From Cyclobacteriaceae bacterium (GTDB lineage: Bacteria; Bacteroidota; Bacteroidia; Cytophagales; Cyclobacteriaceae): 49,098 nt of DNA. Positions 8,208-18,148 of this stretch are shown one piece after another (position 1 is the first letter of the stretch; each line of letters opens with the position of its first letter). The DNA lies in the NCBI GenBank assembly GCA_019694905.1, contig JAIBBB010000004.1, forward strand, positions 1 to 49,098, given 5' to 3'. Position numbers and translations under genes: made by a program. The notes below the pieces were generated by a model. That model did not search any database. It saw nothing but the letters and a program-made list of their open reading frames with translations, and was not told the origin of the DNA.

Positions 8208-10293
8208 CGAGTGCACTGAAATAGGCAAGAGTAGTCATGTACAGTAGTTGTATCAAAGGCCATTTCCATCCCTTGGTTTCCCGATAGACAACCGCCAGTG
8301 TGCTGGCACACTGCATCGCAAACGTGTAGAAGACCAACAACGACAAGCTTGTGGCCGTGCCAAACGAGGGAGTACCGCGTGCATCAACTTCTTGCCGCAA
8401 CTTTTCTTTGATGGTGACTTCATCTTCTGTGTTACCTATGCTGTAGATCGTTGCAATTGTGCCAACAAACACTTCGCGGGCGGCAAATGAGGTAATCAAC
8501 GCGATACCAATCTTCCAATCGTATCCTAACGGACGGATAAGCGGCTCCAGTGTTTTTCCAAGCTTCCCGGCATAAGAATGTTCGAGGTGATAGGAAGCGA
8601 TTCGGTTGTCAATTTCTTCCTGCGTCAGGTTCATTCCCCTGGTCTGCTCGGCTACGACGGTTTTTCCTGCATTCATTTCCTCTGTGGGCCCATAGCTAGC
8701 CAGGACCCACAAGACAATGGAAATCGCCAGGATCACTTTGCCGGCCTCAAAGACAAATGCTTTTGTCTTTTCAAGAATAGTGTATCCCACGTTCTTCCAT
8801 CTGGGAATCTTGTATGTTGGCATCTCCATGACGAGGTAGCTCTTCTCTTCTGATTTGATCAGGTAACTCATCACCGCCGCAGAAAAAACTGCCGCAAGAA
8901 ACCCCAGCAAATAGAGCCCCATCAGTGCGAGCCCCTGAAAATTAAAGAAGCCAAGTACTTTATTGTCCGGAACAATGAGAGCCACCAGAATTGTGAATAC
9001 CGGCAACCTGGCAGAACAGCTCATAAACGGAGTGACAAAAATGGTAATGATGCGTTCCTTCCAGTTATCGATGGTCCTGGTGGCCATGATTGCAGGAATG
9101 GCGCAAGCCATGCCTGACATGAGAGGGACAACACTCTTGCCATGCAATCCGAACCGTCGCATGATCTTGTCCATGAGAAAAACCACCCTGGCCATGTAGC
9201 CGGTTTCCTCCAGTATGGCAATAAATGCAAACAGGATAGCGATCTGAGGAATGAAGATGACGATTCCGCCAATCCCGGGAATGATTCCATGGGCCAGCAA
9301 ATCGAAAAGGGGGCCCTCCGGCAGTGTCTTAGCAAGGTAATGACTCAACTGAGCAAATGAGGAGTCAATAAAGTCCATGGGTATTGTCGCCCAGGCGAAG
9401 ATGGATTGAAAAATGAGGAAGAGCACGGCAAGGAAGATGGCATATCCAAATACCTTATGCGTGAGGATCCGGTCAATGGAATAGCTAGCCTTTTTCCAGT
9501 CTGAGTCAGATGCCCTTATTACTGCGGCGTTGAGAATATTCTGAATGAAGGCATATCGCTGGATAGTCTCAGCCCCCTGGTATTTTGCCGGGAAGAACTG
9601 AAAGTCGCCGGCAGTCTTTCTGATAAACGCTTTCTGTTCATCTGAAAGAAACTTCAGATTTTCCGGTTGTTGCAGAAACTGATACGCATCGTAATCAGAA
9701 GCAAGCCTGAAGTGTTGCTTGATGATGCTCACAGGTTCCATGATCTCAGGCGAGATGGTGAAAGTCTTTCTTCTTGAGGGACTCAGTGGTTTGGTCAGCT
9801 CGCGTTTAAGTGCTTCGACCCCCTCTCCGAGCCGCGCATTAATCATTACAACCGGCAGATCGAGCTCTTCACTCAATTTTTTGACGTCAATGCTTTGACC
9901 TGACCGGGCAGCCAGGTCAACCATATTTAGTGCAAGAATGGTTGGGAGGTTGAGGTCAACCAGCTGAGACAACAGCAAAAGGCAATTTTTGAGATTTGTT
10001 GCATCAGCGATCAAGACGACTCTGTCGGGAAATAGCGAGCTCTTGCTATTAGCGAAGACTTCTGTAACTACTCTTTCATCCAGCGTTCTTGGGTACAGGC
10101 TGTAGGTCCCGGGCAGGTCAATGATCTCTGCGGAGACGGCCTCACTCAGCTGACAATAGCCGGTTTTCTTGTCGACCGTAACGCCAGGGAAGTTCCCTAT
10201 CTTTTGATTCAATCCCGTCAGGTGATTGAACAAAGAAGATTTTCCTGCGTTGGGCTTCCCTGCCAGAGCAATTCGAAGAGCCGGTTCCTTCAT
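8185..10293 (-). CDS. feoB: ferrous iron transport protein B
   Basis: A 702-residue inner-membrane Fe(II) transporter. The N-terminal G domain has the P-loop GKPNAGKSS (residues 12-20), the G3 motif DLPGTYS and the G4 motif NMVD. After a helical linker, the polytopic membrane part from about 280 onward carries the Gate motifs, with conserved cysteines in MACAIPA and FMSCSARLP. The C-terminal helices contain MQCAST. No frame damage is visible, and the length is a little short of the 750-770 usual in proteobacteria. The start overlaps the stop of feoA by one base (TAATG), indicating translational coupling. No feoC is present. The iron supply may matter for the hydrogenase encoded further along, but that link is inference. 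Confidence 0.96.
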   Translation of the reverse strand: MKEPALRIALAGKPNAGKSSLFNHLTGLNQKIGNFPGVTVDKKTGYCQLSEAVSAEIIDLPGTYSLYPRTLDERVVTEVFANSKSSLFPDRVVLIADATNLKNCLLLLSQLVDLNLPTILALNMVDLAARSGQSIDVKKLSEELDLPVVMINARLGEGVEALKRELTKPLSPSRRKTFTISPEIMEPVSIIKQHFRLASDYDAYQFLQQPENLKFLSDEQKAFIRKTAGDFQFFPAKYQGAETIQRYAFIQNILNAAVIRASDSDWKKASYSIDRILTHKVFGYAIFLAVLFLIFQSIFAWATIPMDFIDSSFAQLSHYLAKTLPEGPLFDLLAHGIIPGIGGIVIFIPQIAILFAFIAILEETGYMARVVFLMDKIMRRFGLHGKSVVPLMSGMACAIPAIMATRTIDNWKERIITIFVTPFMSCSARLPVFTILVALIVPDNKVLGFFNFQGLALMGLYLLGFLAAVFSAAVMSYLIKSEEKSYLVMEMPTYKIPRWKNVGYTILEKTKAFVFEAGKVILAISIVLWVLASYGPTEEMNAGKTVVAEQTRGMNLTQEEIDNRIASYHLEHSYAGKLGKTLEPLIRPLGYDWKIGIALITSFAAREVFVGTIATIYSIGNTEDEVTIKEKLRQEVDARGTPSFGTATSLSLLVFYTFAMQCASTLAVVYRETKGWKWPLIQLLYMTTLAYFSALVIYQTLK

Positions 10294-10529
10294 TAGATGA
10301 TTACCCCGATTGTCCGGGCCTCCGAAAGCCTAAGGGATAGATCATAACCCGAGACGCTGACACAAACCGGATCACCCAGGGGAGCAAAGAAGTTGAAGCG
10401 TATGGCAGTGCCAGGCAATAGACCCATTTCGAGCAGTTTGATGGAGAGGTCTTCATTCGAAAACCCCGCAATCAAGGCCGTTTCGCCAGGTTTCATGTCC
10501 GCAACTGTCCTGCTTCCTACTTGCGCCAC
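10293..10529 (-). CDS. feoA: ferrous iron transport protein A
   Basis: A 78-residue SH3-like cytoplasmic partner of FeoB. Typical features are the opening DMKPGE, the central KLLEMGLLPGT motif, and the ending RLSEARTIGV. It precedes feoB in the same direction with a one-base stop-start overlap, the common feoAB layout. Iron-responsive control would be expected, but I could not find a convincing operator in the 118 bases between feoA and the divergent rbfA. Confidence 0.93.
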   Translation of the reverse strand: MAQVGSRTVADMKPGETALIAGFSNEDLSIKLLEMGLLPGTAIRFNFFAPLGDPVCVSVSGYDLSLRLSEARTIGVII

Positions 10530-10647
10530 TTTATTTAGACTGATTTTAAACTGCTAAGATAAGATACGTCCAGGGAAACTTGCCATGACGCGGGCAATAA
10601 AAAGTAGGGCGGCAGAGCCAATTCATAACCATTACCTTTGCTGGTAT

Positions 10648-11013
10648 ATGAGCGGAACCGTAAGACAGCAGAAATTTGGCAAACTCGTTCAAAAGGAGTT
10701 AAGTGATATTTTTCAACGCGACAAGCGGGGAATACTGGACAACGCGTTCATCACGGTCACAGAGGTTCAGATAAGCCCTGATTTGAGTGTTGCGAGGGCA
10801 TACATCAGCATGATGCTGGTAAAGGACAAAGAGCGCCTGTTGGAAAACATCAACCTTCACAAAAAGGAAATAAGAAAAGCGTTGGGCGAGAGGATTCGCA
10901 ACCAGGCCCGCATCATCCCTGAACTCGCCTTTTTTATTGATGAGGTTGAGGAGCGGGCGATGAAGATGGATGAACTTCTGCGGAATCTGCATATTCCGCC
11001 AGCCAAGGAGTAA
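10648..11013 (+). CDS. rbfA: 30S ribosome-binding factor A
   Basis: A 121-residue KH-type ribosome maturation factor needed for 16S rRNA 5'-end processing and cold adaptation. It opens with VRQQKFGKLVQKELSDIF, and has the DLSVARAYIS strand and a late helix with PELAFFIDEVEERA. The open frame extends upstream to 10585, but the ATG at 10648 matches the usual family start, one helix before the conserved QKFGKLVQKEL. The permease gene follows after 16 bases in the same direction. Confidence 0.92.
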   Translation: MSGTVRQQKFGKLVQKELSDIFQRDKRGILDNAFITVTEVQISPDLSVARAYISMMLVKDKERLLENINLHKKEIRKALGERIRNQARIIPELAFFIDEVEERAMKMDELLRNLHIPPAKE

Positions 11014-11029
11014 AAGCACTGAGGCAGAA

Positions 11030-12253
11030 ATGAGGTTTCCGTTCTTTGTCGCCAGACGTTACTTCTTTACCAGGAAGAAGAAGAACTTCATTCATTTCAT
11101 TTCCATTCTGTCGGTAGCAGGAGTGGCTATCTCAACGGCAGCACTGATTATTGTACTATCGGTGTTCAACGGTCTTGCCGATTTGTTTCACTCCCTGTAC
11201 AATTCTTTTGATCCTCCGCTCAAGGTGGAAGCACTCCGGGGAAAGACGTTTGGGATTCTGGCGCCCAGGCTGGATTCCATACGGAACCTGGAAGGGGTTG
11301 CCTATGTCACGGAGACACTGGAGGACTATGCGTACGTCAAATACAGAGAGGCATCAATGGTGGTCACAATCAAAGGCATGAGTGACAATTTTTCAGATCA
11401 GCATCGCATTGATGACCGGATTGTGGAGGGAACTCCTAAACTGAGAGACGGCGACATAAGATTTGCCTTGCTGGGTAAAGGCGTTCAGCACATTCTTTCT
11501 GTTTCCACGGAAGAGACACAATACGCACTGCAGATACACTACATACGCGATGTGAAAACGTATTCGATGGATCCCTCATCCATGTATTCCCACAAATCGA
11601 TAAGACCTGGGGGCGTATTCTCCATTGAAAAGGGCATAGATGAAAACTACATTTTTGTTCCGCTTGATTTCGCGCGTGAGTTGCTCAATGTTCCTGATCG
11701 GTTGTCAGCCCTGGAGATCAAACTCACCGAAGACGCTGATATCAGGAAGGCTCAACAGCAAATTCAGGGGATAGTAGGAGATCAGTTTGCTGTGCTGACC
11801 AACGAAGAGCAGCACAAGGATTTATATCGACTGCTTCGATTCGAGAAGTTGTTCACTTTCCTGGCTTTGTCTTTGTTAATACTGGTGGCGTCAATCAACA
11901 TCTTCTTTTCTTTGATGATGCTCGCGCTGGATAAGCAGAAGGATATTTCTATCCTCTGCGCAATGGGGGCTCCCCGCCAGGTAATTCGGGCCATATTCAT
12001 CGCAGAGGGCGCCATCATTGCGTTTTCAGGGGCGATGTTGGGAATATTGGCCGGTGCGGGGCTTGTCTGGCTTCAGGAACATGTCGGATTGGTTAGCATG
12101 GGTATTGAAAGTTCAGTTGTAAATAACTATCCCGTTCATTTGCTGGCATCCGATGTGGCGCTGACTCTTGCCGTAATAGTTGTTATAACGATCATCGTGA
12201 GTTTGCGGCCCTCCTATCTCGCCTCCAGATCCTATTCGTTGAAGGAGCTTTAG
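11030..12253 (+). CDS. LolE/LolC-like ABC transporter permease (FtsX family)
   Basis: A 407-residue inner-membrane permease. A hydrophobic helix at about residues 21-44 is followed by a large periplasmic MacB-like domain of roughly 220 residues. Three more helices near the C-terminus form the FtsX domain, giving the LolC/LolE topology. It probably works with an ATPase encoded elsewhere to release lipoproteins from the inner membrane; no ATPase gene is adjacent. I chose the ATG at 11030, preceded by GAGG, because it starts at MRFPFFVARRYFF, the usual family start, and avoids overlap with rbfA. Confidence 0.85.
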   Translation: MRFPFFVARRYFFTRKKKNFIHFISILSVAGVAISTAALIIVLSVFNGLADLFHSLYNSFDPPLKVEALRGKTFGILAPRLDSIRNLEGVAYVTETLEDYAYVKYREASMVVTIKGMSDNFSDQHRIDDRIVEGTPKLRDGDIRFALLGKGVQHILSVSTEETQYALQIHYIRDVKTYSMDPSSMYSHKSIRPGGVFSIEKGIDENYIFVPLDFARELLNVPDRLSALEIKLTEDADIRKAQQQIQGIVGDQFAVLTNEEQHKDLYRLLRFEKLFTFLALSLLILVASINIFFSLMMLALDKQKDISILCAMGAPRQVIRAIFIAEGAIIAFSGAMLGILAGAGLVWLQEHVGLVSMGIESSVVNNYPVHLLASDVALTLAVIVVITIIVSLRPSYLASRSYSLKEL

Positions 12254-12390
12254 CGCACGGTGTAATGTAGGGGTAATATACCCTGTGGATTTTCCGAAAT
12301 GGTTCTCTGAAAAATTCATAAGTTGCAGTTCGGCCTATTCTGACCGGAGTCAATTTTGGCAGGAAGGGCTGCTTTTAGGCCACTGTACTT

Positions 12391-15333
12391 ATGAAAGTTT
12401 CGGCATCCCAGCCATTTCAACTTATCTATTCGTTGTACCAGCACGAATACCTGGGCTACGTTCTTGAGTCATTTGTGGTCCACCTTGATGAGAAGGGCAA
12501 ACTGACCTTTCAGCACCAGAGCATCTCCACCAAGAACGCCCGTGAATTTGCAAAGGGTCTTGACGACCGGGATTTTGAATTGATAGGGCTGGTTGACAAG
12601 ATGAGCCAGGATGGCTTGCTCAAGTTTCTCGGCAAGAAGAGCGTAAAACCTGAAGAGTTCTTTTCTAAAGTTTTCCACAAGCAAAAGGGAGATCCGTTGC
12701 TTCAGGAGCAAATTGAGGCCTACATGGAGAAATACCGCGCCGAAATCCTGGAGAAAATGCGCGGCAAGCAGTTGTTCGAAATGGGCAATGATGGAGAACC
12801 AACCTGGCGGAAGATTGAAGTGCAGGAAAAAAGGGCATCCATTCAATTTCACTTTCAGCGCGGGCAGGACAGTACCAACTACTTTCCGACAATTTCGTGT
12901 GATGGCAAAAAACTTGAAATTCCTAACTCGAACGCTTATCTGATTTGCAAGAATCCTGCCTGGATGGTCATCGGTGGAAAGCTCTATGGTTTTGACAAGC
13001 CGGTTGATGGGAAAAAATTGCAGCCCTTCCTTTCGAAAAAGTCAGTCGTCATCCCACGAAACCTGGAAGAAACTTACTACAACAAGTTCGTTGCGCCATT
13101 GATTGCATCCTTTGATGACATTGAGGCTGTGGGATTTGAAATCAATAAGGCAACCTTTGATCCTTTGCCTTTGCTCACGTTATCAGAACTTCCGTCCGGT
13201 GTGCCGGAGGGCGGCGGATTATTTGAAGAAGGCGGACCATCAGTGCCAGCCAATGACGAAAGCGGAAAGATATTTTTTGACTTGTCATTCAAGTATGGCA
13301 AACACCGGTTTCGTGGTGACGCATTCGGATCAGTAAGTGTTTCCCTTGAGAAACGCGGCGATGATTATGTTTTCCATAGGGTTAAGCGCAATACTGATGT
13401 GGAGCGAAAGTACGCTCAGACACTCGTTAAACTCGGTCTGCCCCTACGTGGGTTTCGCACGGCAGTTGATAAGGCTTCTGCATTCTCATGGCTGAACGAG
13501 AACAGGGTCAATTTGCTTAATATGGGCTTTGAGGTGAGCCAGCCAGAAAAGAGCGACAAGAAGTATTTTGTTGGAAAGGCTGTGATTGAACTCGAAGTAC
13601 GAGAGAACATCGACTGGTTTGATATTCATGCACGCATAAGATTTGGGGAGTATGAGATCTCTTTCAAAGAACTAAGAAAACTGATACTTAGAAAGAAAGT
13701 AGAATTCAAGCTACCGAACGGAGAGATAGCCATCATTCCTGAGGCCTGGCTGGTGAAATATGGAGACCTGTTCGCGATGAGTGAACCACAGGGGCAATCG
13801 GAAAAGCCAGTGCTCCGTAAGTACCATATCGGTCTGGTGAAAGAACTTGAAGAAGGGAACCTTGCAAAAGTCCATATGAGTGAGCGACTCAGAGGGCTTG
13901 AGTCGTTTGCCGGAATCAAGGACCAGCCACTGCCAGCAGGATTTGTGGGAACCCTCCGGCCCTACCAGAAAGCTGGCTACAACTGGCTCAGATTTCTGAA
14001 TGAATTTCATCTTGGAGGGTGTCTGGCTGATGACATGGGTCTGGGAAAGACAGTGCAGACCCTGGCGCTACTGCAAGCCGAAAAGGAAAAGGGATCTGCG
14101 GGCACATCCCTGCTGATCATGCCAACCTCTCTGATATACAATTGGGAGATGGAGGCCTCCAAGTTTACGCCCGAATTAAAAATCCTGACGTATACAGGTA
14201 CCCAGAGAAACAAAGATGTTGGGCGCTTTGCGAACTACGATCTCGTCATTACCTCCTACGGGATCACCCGATTGGACATTGAAAGCCTCCAACACTTCTA
14301 CTTTAATTATGTCATCCTTGATGAATCACAAGTCATCAAAAACCCGACTTCATTTATTGCAAAGGCAGTCATGCAGTTGAAGTCTCGGTTCAAGGTGACA
14401 TTAACAGGTACGCCGTTGGAAAATACCACGTTAGATCTGTGGAGCCAGATGACGTTCATCAATCCGGGCTTGCTGGGCACCCAGACTTTCTTCAAGAATG
14501 AATACCAGGTTCCTATTGAAAAGCGGAGTGATGATCTGAAGGCCAAAAAGCTCAACTCAATTATCAAACCATTTATTCTTCGAAGGCTCAAATCGCAAGT
14601 AGCAACGGAACTCCCGGAAAAGATGGAGAACATATACTACACGAATATGACGCCGGAGCAGGAGCAGAAGTACGAGGAGGTCAAGTCGTTCTACCGTCAT
14701 CGGATTCTGGAGCTCATTGAACGAGATGGCCTTAACAATTCCAGGTTTACCGTGCTGGAGGGTCTGAATAAGCTCCGACAAATCTCCAACCATCCGCGCA
14801 TGGTGGAACCACAATACAAGGATGGCTCAGGGAAACTGGAGGATGTTTCCCACATGCTGGACAACGCCATTCTTGAAGGACACAAACTCCTCATCTTTAG
14901 TCAGTTTGTAAAGCATCTGGATATTGTCAGGGAAATGATTGACGAGAGGAAGATTCCATTTGCCTATCTGGATGGTTCCAGCACCGACCGCAAGGAACAG
15001 GTTGACCGGTTTAACAAGGACGAGCGTGTCAAGGTCTTTTTAATTTCAATCAAGGCGGGTGGACTGGGTCTCAATTTGACTGAGGCGGATTATGTCTTTA
15101 TTCTCGACCCCTGGTGGAACCCCGCAGTCGAACAGCAGGCGATTGACCGGGCGCACAGGATCGGACAAAAGAAGAAGGTATTTACGTACAAGTTTATCAC
15201 CAGGAACTCCGTGGAAGAGAAGATCCTGCAGCTGCAAAGGCACAAGTTGAAGCTTTCCGAAAATCTGATCACCACAGAAGAGAGCATCATCAAAGCACTT
15301 ACCAGAGAGGATATTGAAATGCTGATGTCTTAA
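12391..15333 (+). CDS. SNF2/DEAD-box superfamily ATP-dependent helicase
   Basis: A 980-residue SF2 translocase. The first 500 residues are a poorly conserved region seen in bacterial SNF2 proteins. The two RecA-like lobes follow: the Walker A motif DMGLGKT near residue 548, the Walker B motif DESQ near 644, motif III at LTGTPLENT, and the C-terminal helicase lobe ending in QQAIDRAHRIGQ near 915. The DESQ in place of DEAH is common in this family. It likely acts on DNA or RNA-polymerase complexes, like RapA, though the exact role is unknown. The 137 bases before it contain only a short GGGTA/TACCC palindrome at 12271. Its stop overlaps that of murF-alr by four bases. Confidence 0.9.
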   Translation: MKVSASQPFQLIYSLYQHEYLGYVLESFVVHLDEKGKLTFQHQSISTKNAREFAKGLDDRDFELIGLVDKMSQDGLLKFLGKKSVKPEEFFSKVFHKQKGDPLLQEQIEAYMEKYRAEILEKMRGKQLFEMGNDGEPTWRKIEVQEKRASIQFHFQRGQDSTNYFPTISCDGKKLEIPNSNAYLICKNPAWMVIGGKLYGFDKPVDGKKLQPFLSKKSVVIPRNLEETYYNKFVAPLIASFDDIEAVGFEINKATFDPLPLLTLSELPSGVPEGGGLFEEGGPSVPANDESGKIFFDLSFKYGKHRFRGDAFGSVSVSLEKRGDDYVFHRVKRNTDVERKYAQTLVKLGLPLRGFRTAVDKASAFSWLNENRVNLLNMGFEVSQPEKSDKKYFVGKAVIELEVRENIDWFDIHARIRFGEYEISFKELRKLILRKKVEFKLPNGEIAIIPEAWLVKYGDLFAMSEPQGQSEKPVLRKYHIGLVKELEEGNLAKVHMSERLRGLESFAGIKDQPLPAGFVGTLRPYQKAGYNWLRFLNEFHLGGCLADDMGLGKTVQTLALLQAEKEKGSAGTSLLIMPTSLIYNWEMEASKFTPELKILTYTGTQRNKDVGRFANYDLVITSYGITRLDIESLQHFYFNYVILDESQVIKNPTSFIAKAVMQLKSRFKVTLTGTPLENTTLDLWSQMTFINPGLLGTQTFFKNEYQVPIEKRSDDLKAKKLNSIIKPFILRRLKSQVATELPEKMENIYYTNMTPEQEQKYEEVKSFYRHRILELIERDGLNNSRFTVLEGLNKLRQISNHPRMVEPQYKDGSGKLEDVSHMLDNAILEGHKLLIFSQFVKHLDIVREMIDERKIPFAYLDGSSTDRKEQVDRFNKDERVKVFLISIKAGGLGLNLTEADYVFILDPWWNPAVEQQAIDRAHRIGQKKKVFTYKFITRNSVEEKILQLQRHKLKLSENLITTEESIIKALTREDIEMLMS

Positions 15334-17756
15334 AGTCCCTCAGCGTAGAAAACACGTTTGACCCTGCTGCCGGTTTGGGTAAGCACTTCATACGGAATGG
15401 TTCCAATGGAAGCAGCCACATCAGACAGCGGCAAGCCAGGGCCGAAAAGGATCACATCGTCGCCTTCTCTTACAGGAATATCCGTAACGTCTACCATTGT
15501 CATGTCCATGCATACGCGTCCCACCACCGGGGCGAGTTTTCCCCGAATGAGAACCTGCCCAGTCCCATTGCCAAATCGTCGGCTGTAGCCATCTGCGTAT
15601 CCAGCGGCAAACGTTGCAATCCGTGTTGGCTTATCCAGTTTCCCGGCCCTCCCATAGCCGACAGTTTCGCCGGCGGGCACGGTTCTGACCTGGGAGACAA
15701 CGCTTTTCAGGGTGGTGGACGGAGTAAGTCCTGGATTAGTTGTACTGGTGGGATCTACCCCATAAAGTCCAATACCCAGCCGCACCATGTCCTCTTGCAT
15801 TTCCGGAAATCGAAGAATACCTGCCGTGTTAAGGATATGCATCATGGGCTGGTATCCCAATGCAGCAGAGAACTTTCCTGCCATTGCTTTGAAGCTCAAA
15901 TGCTGACTGCGTGTGAATTCATCGTGAGCCGGGTCATCTGCTGCCGCCAGATGAGTAAAGACGGATAACACCTTCACCGTGGGGTGTTTCTTGAGTGTGG
16001 TAATTACACGGGATAATTCTGATGGATCAAGACCAAGTCGGTGCATACCTGTATCCAGTTTAATATGAATACCGGGTACATTGACCCGACTTTCGCATAG
16101 TCGCTCAAGCAATGACAGCGAATACACCTCCGGCTCAAGATCGTATTGGCCCATTTGCCCAAATGAATCTTCCGATGGATTCATCACCATGATAGGTACC
16201 CTGATCCCATTCTGACGGAGTTCCACACCTTCATCTGCATAAGCAACACCCAGATAGTCCACCAGATTGTATTGCAGAAGACTTGCAACGTCATTGGCGC
16301 CGCTTCCATAGGCAAGGGCCTTAACCATGGCCATGATTTTTGTCCTGGGCGACAGCAAGGATCGGAAGTACCTAAGGTTTTTCTGAACTGCGTTCAGGTC
16401 AACCTCAAGCGTTGTTCCGTGGCTCTTGCGTTGCAACGCTGTGACAATTCGCTCAAACCGGAATGGCCGGGCACCCTTGACCAGTACAGAGCTTTCTGCA
16501 ATCCGGCTGAAATCAAAGCTGGCAAGGAATTCTTCTACATCATGATACAGAAGTGTTTCCACCTGCCAATCCAGGGACAAGCCACACAACTGTTCTCCAA
16601 TGCCAACGAGCAAGGTCACATGGCTCCCTGTCACCAGATTTTTCAGCTGTTTTCCCCATACATCCGGGCTTGTACCGCTTTGCAGGACATCCGAAACAAT
16701 GGCAACTTTCCTTGCATTGCGCTGCGATTTGAGAAATTCCAGGCTGGTGCGGATACCGGCCAGGTCGGCATTGTATGAATCATCTATAATAAGCGACTGG
16801 TGTATACCCTCCTTTATCTCCAAACGCATGTGCACCGGCCTGATCTGAGCGATGCGTTCGTGAACGATGGCAGAGGACATGCCCAGGTAAAGCATGGCCA
16901 CAGCACAATGAAGCCGGTTTTCAATCTCTGATGCTGTCAGTTGTCCAATAGGAAGGATGGTTTCGATCCCACGATAACTTACAACCAACTCCTCGCCCCT
17001 CCTTCTGACGGGCACAGAGGCATCGTCATGGAATCCCCAATCAACCTTTTCTGCCGGGCATGAGAACAGCGCTCTGTGAACCTGCGTGTGATCGCGGCAA
17101 TAGATGACCGCTGCAGAGTTTTTGAAGAGTAGTGCCTTTTCGCAGGCCTTTTCTTCCTGATCAGAAAAGCCCTCATCGTGAGCCGTTCCTACATTAGTGA
17201 AAATGCCCAGTGTCGGACGGACAACCCTTTCCAGCCGGATCATTTCACCCACCCGGGAGATGCCAGCTTCGAACACCCCGATTTGGTGATGACCTCCCAT
17301 GTTCCAGACAGACAGGGGTACACCGGTTTGGGAATTGTAACTCCCGGGGCTCTTTACAATTGAGAAATCCGGAGAGAGCAGTTGGTACAGCCACTCTTTG
17401 ACAATTGTTTTTCCGTTACTGCCAGTGATTCCAATGACTGGTATTTTGAAATGCTCTCTGTGATATGAAGCGATTTCCTGGAGCGCGTCTATTGCATTGC
17501 TGACTTGAAAGAAACTGGCCAAAGGGAACTTCTCTAATCGGGGACTCTGTTCCACCACAAACAGTCGAACCCCCTGATTGTACAGTTCTTCCAAATAGAA
17601 GTGGCCATCATGAAGTGGCCCCTTCCAGGCAAAAAAAAGTACTCCGGCTGAATCATGGATCTTCCGACTGTCAGTGGCAAGCGTAGAAATCTCAGGATCC
17701 CCCCGTAGTTGAAGGAACCTGCCCTTTGCTGCTTGCTGAAGTTGAGTGAAGTGCAT
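15330..17756 (-). CDS. murF-alr: bifunctional UDP-MurNAc-tripeptide:D-Ala-D-Ala ligase / alanine racemase
   Basis: An 808-residue fusion that supplies D-alanine and adds D-Ala-D-Ala to the peptidoglycan precursor. Residues 1-440 are the MurF ligase, with the ATP loop GITGSNGKT at 109-117, a central Mur ligase domain including NVGTAHDEGF, and a C-terminal domain with IDDSYNA. Residues 450-808 are the PLP-dependent alanine racemase. Its Schiff-base lysine is K479 in MVKALAYGSG, and the other catalytic base is Y701 in VGYGRAG. The fusion is known from Bacteroidota. The ATG follows directly on the csaA stop (TGA then ATG), so the two are translationally coupled. No residue loss is seen in either half. 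Confidence 0.95.
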   Translation of the reverse strand: MHFTQLQQAAKGRFLQLRGDPEISTLATDSRKIHDSAGVLFFAWKGPLHDGHFYLEELYNQGVRLFVVEQSPRLEKFPLASFFQVSNAIDALQEIASYHREHFKIPVIGITGSNGKTIVKEWLYQLLSPDFSIVKSPGSYNSQTGVPLSVWNMGGHHQIGVFEAGISRVGEMIRLERVVRPTLGIFTNVGTAHDEGFSDQEEKACEKALLFKNSAAVIYCRDHTQVHRALFSCPAEKVDWGFHDDASVPVRRRGEELVVSYRGIETILPIGQLTASEIENRLHCAVAMLYLGMSSAIVHERIAQIRPVHMRLEIKEGIHQSLIIDDSYNADLAGIRTSLEFLKSQRNARKVAIVSDVLQSGTSPDVWGKQLKNLVTGSHVTLLVGIGEQLCGLSLDWQVETLLYHDVEEFLASFDFSRIAESSVLVKGARPFRFERIVTALQRKSHGTTLEVDLNAVQKNLRYFRSLLSPRTKIMAMVKALAYGSGANDVASLLQYNLVDYLGVAYADEGVELRQNGIRVPIMVMNPSEDSFGQMGQYDLEPEVYSLSLLERLCESRVNVPGIHIKLDTGMHRLGLDPSELSRVITTLKKHPTVKVLSVFTHLAAADDPAHDEFTRSQHLSFKAMAGKFSAALGYQPMMHILNTAGILRFPEMQEDMVRLGIGLYGVDPTSTTNPGLTPSTTLKSVVSQVRTVPAGETVGYGRAGKLDKPTRIATFAAGYADGYSRRFGNGTGQVLIRGKLAPVVGRVCMDMTMVDVTDIPVREGDDVILFGPGLPLSDVAASIGTIPYEVLTQTGSRVKRVFYAEGL

Positions 17757-18095
17757 TCAATACAACTTGGATCCATTCGGAACAGCCTTGTCAGGGCGGC
17801 ACAAGACAACTTTTCCGGCTTCATCCTGAAATCCTGTAGTCAGCACTTCGGAGTCAAATCCGGCTATTCGTTTGGGGGAGAAATTGGTGACACAAACGAC
17901 CTGTACGCCCACCAGGTTGACGGGCATGTAATGATCGGTAATCTGGGCAGAACTCTTTCTCACCCCCAGTTCCGGCCCCAGGTCTATCCATAGCTTGATG
18001 GCTGGCATTCGAGCCTCTGGAAAGGCCTCGCTCCGAATGATCGTTCCTACCCGAATATCAATTTTCTCAAATTCCTCCCAAGAGATGGTGGGCAT
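17757..18095 (-). CDS. csaA: CsaA-like tRNA-binding-domain protein
   Basis: A 112-residue cytoplasmic protein made of one EMAP/tRNA-binding OB fold, as in CsaA, which acts as a dimer and has been described as an export-related chaperone. Diagnostic segments are DIRVGTI near the N-terminus, [13 protein letters not shown], and the QVVCVTNF and GFDSEVL strands. The frame runs on to 18161, but the ATG at 18095 gives the standard start four residues before [12 protein letters not shown] and leaves room for the divergent gene. It is placed directly before murF-alr with no gap, so the pair is one operon. Confidence 0.87.
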   Translation of the reverse strand: MPTISWEEFEKIDIRVGTIIRSEAFPEARMPAIKLWIDLGPELGVRKSSAQITDHYMPVNLVGVQVVCVTNFSPKRIAGFDSEVLTTGFQDEAGKVVLCRPDKAVPNGSKLY

Positions 18096-18148
18096 AGCTT
18101 TGTGGTTTCCAAAACAATCGCTAAAATAGCAGTCCTCAAGCACAAGTG

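Noticed and set aside
10530..10647. Possible iron-responsive operator between feoA and rbfA (TTTAG and CTAAG half-sites)
   Set aside because: The arms match at only four or five bases and do not fit the Fur 19-base pattern or a DtxR-like palindrome well enough.
12271..12283. GGGTA-ATA-TACCC palindrome before the SNF2 gene
   Set aside because: Five-base arms with no repeat copies; expected by chance in a window of this size.
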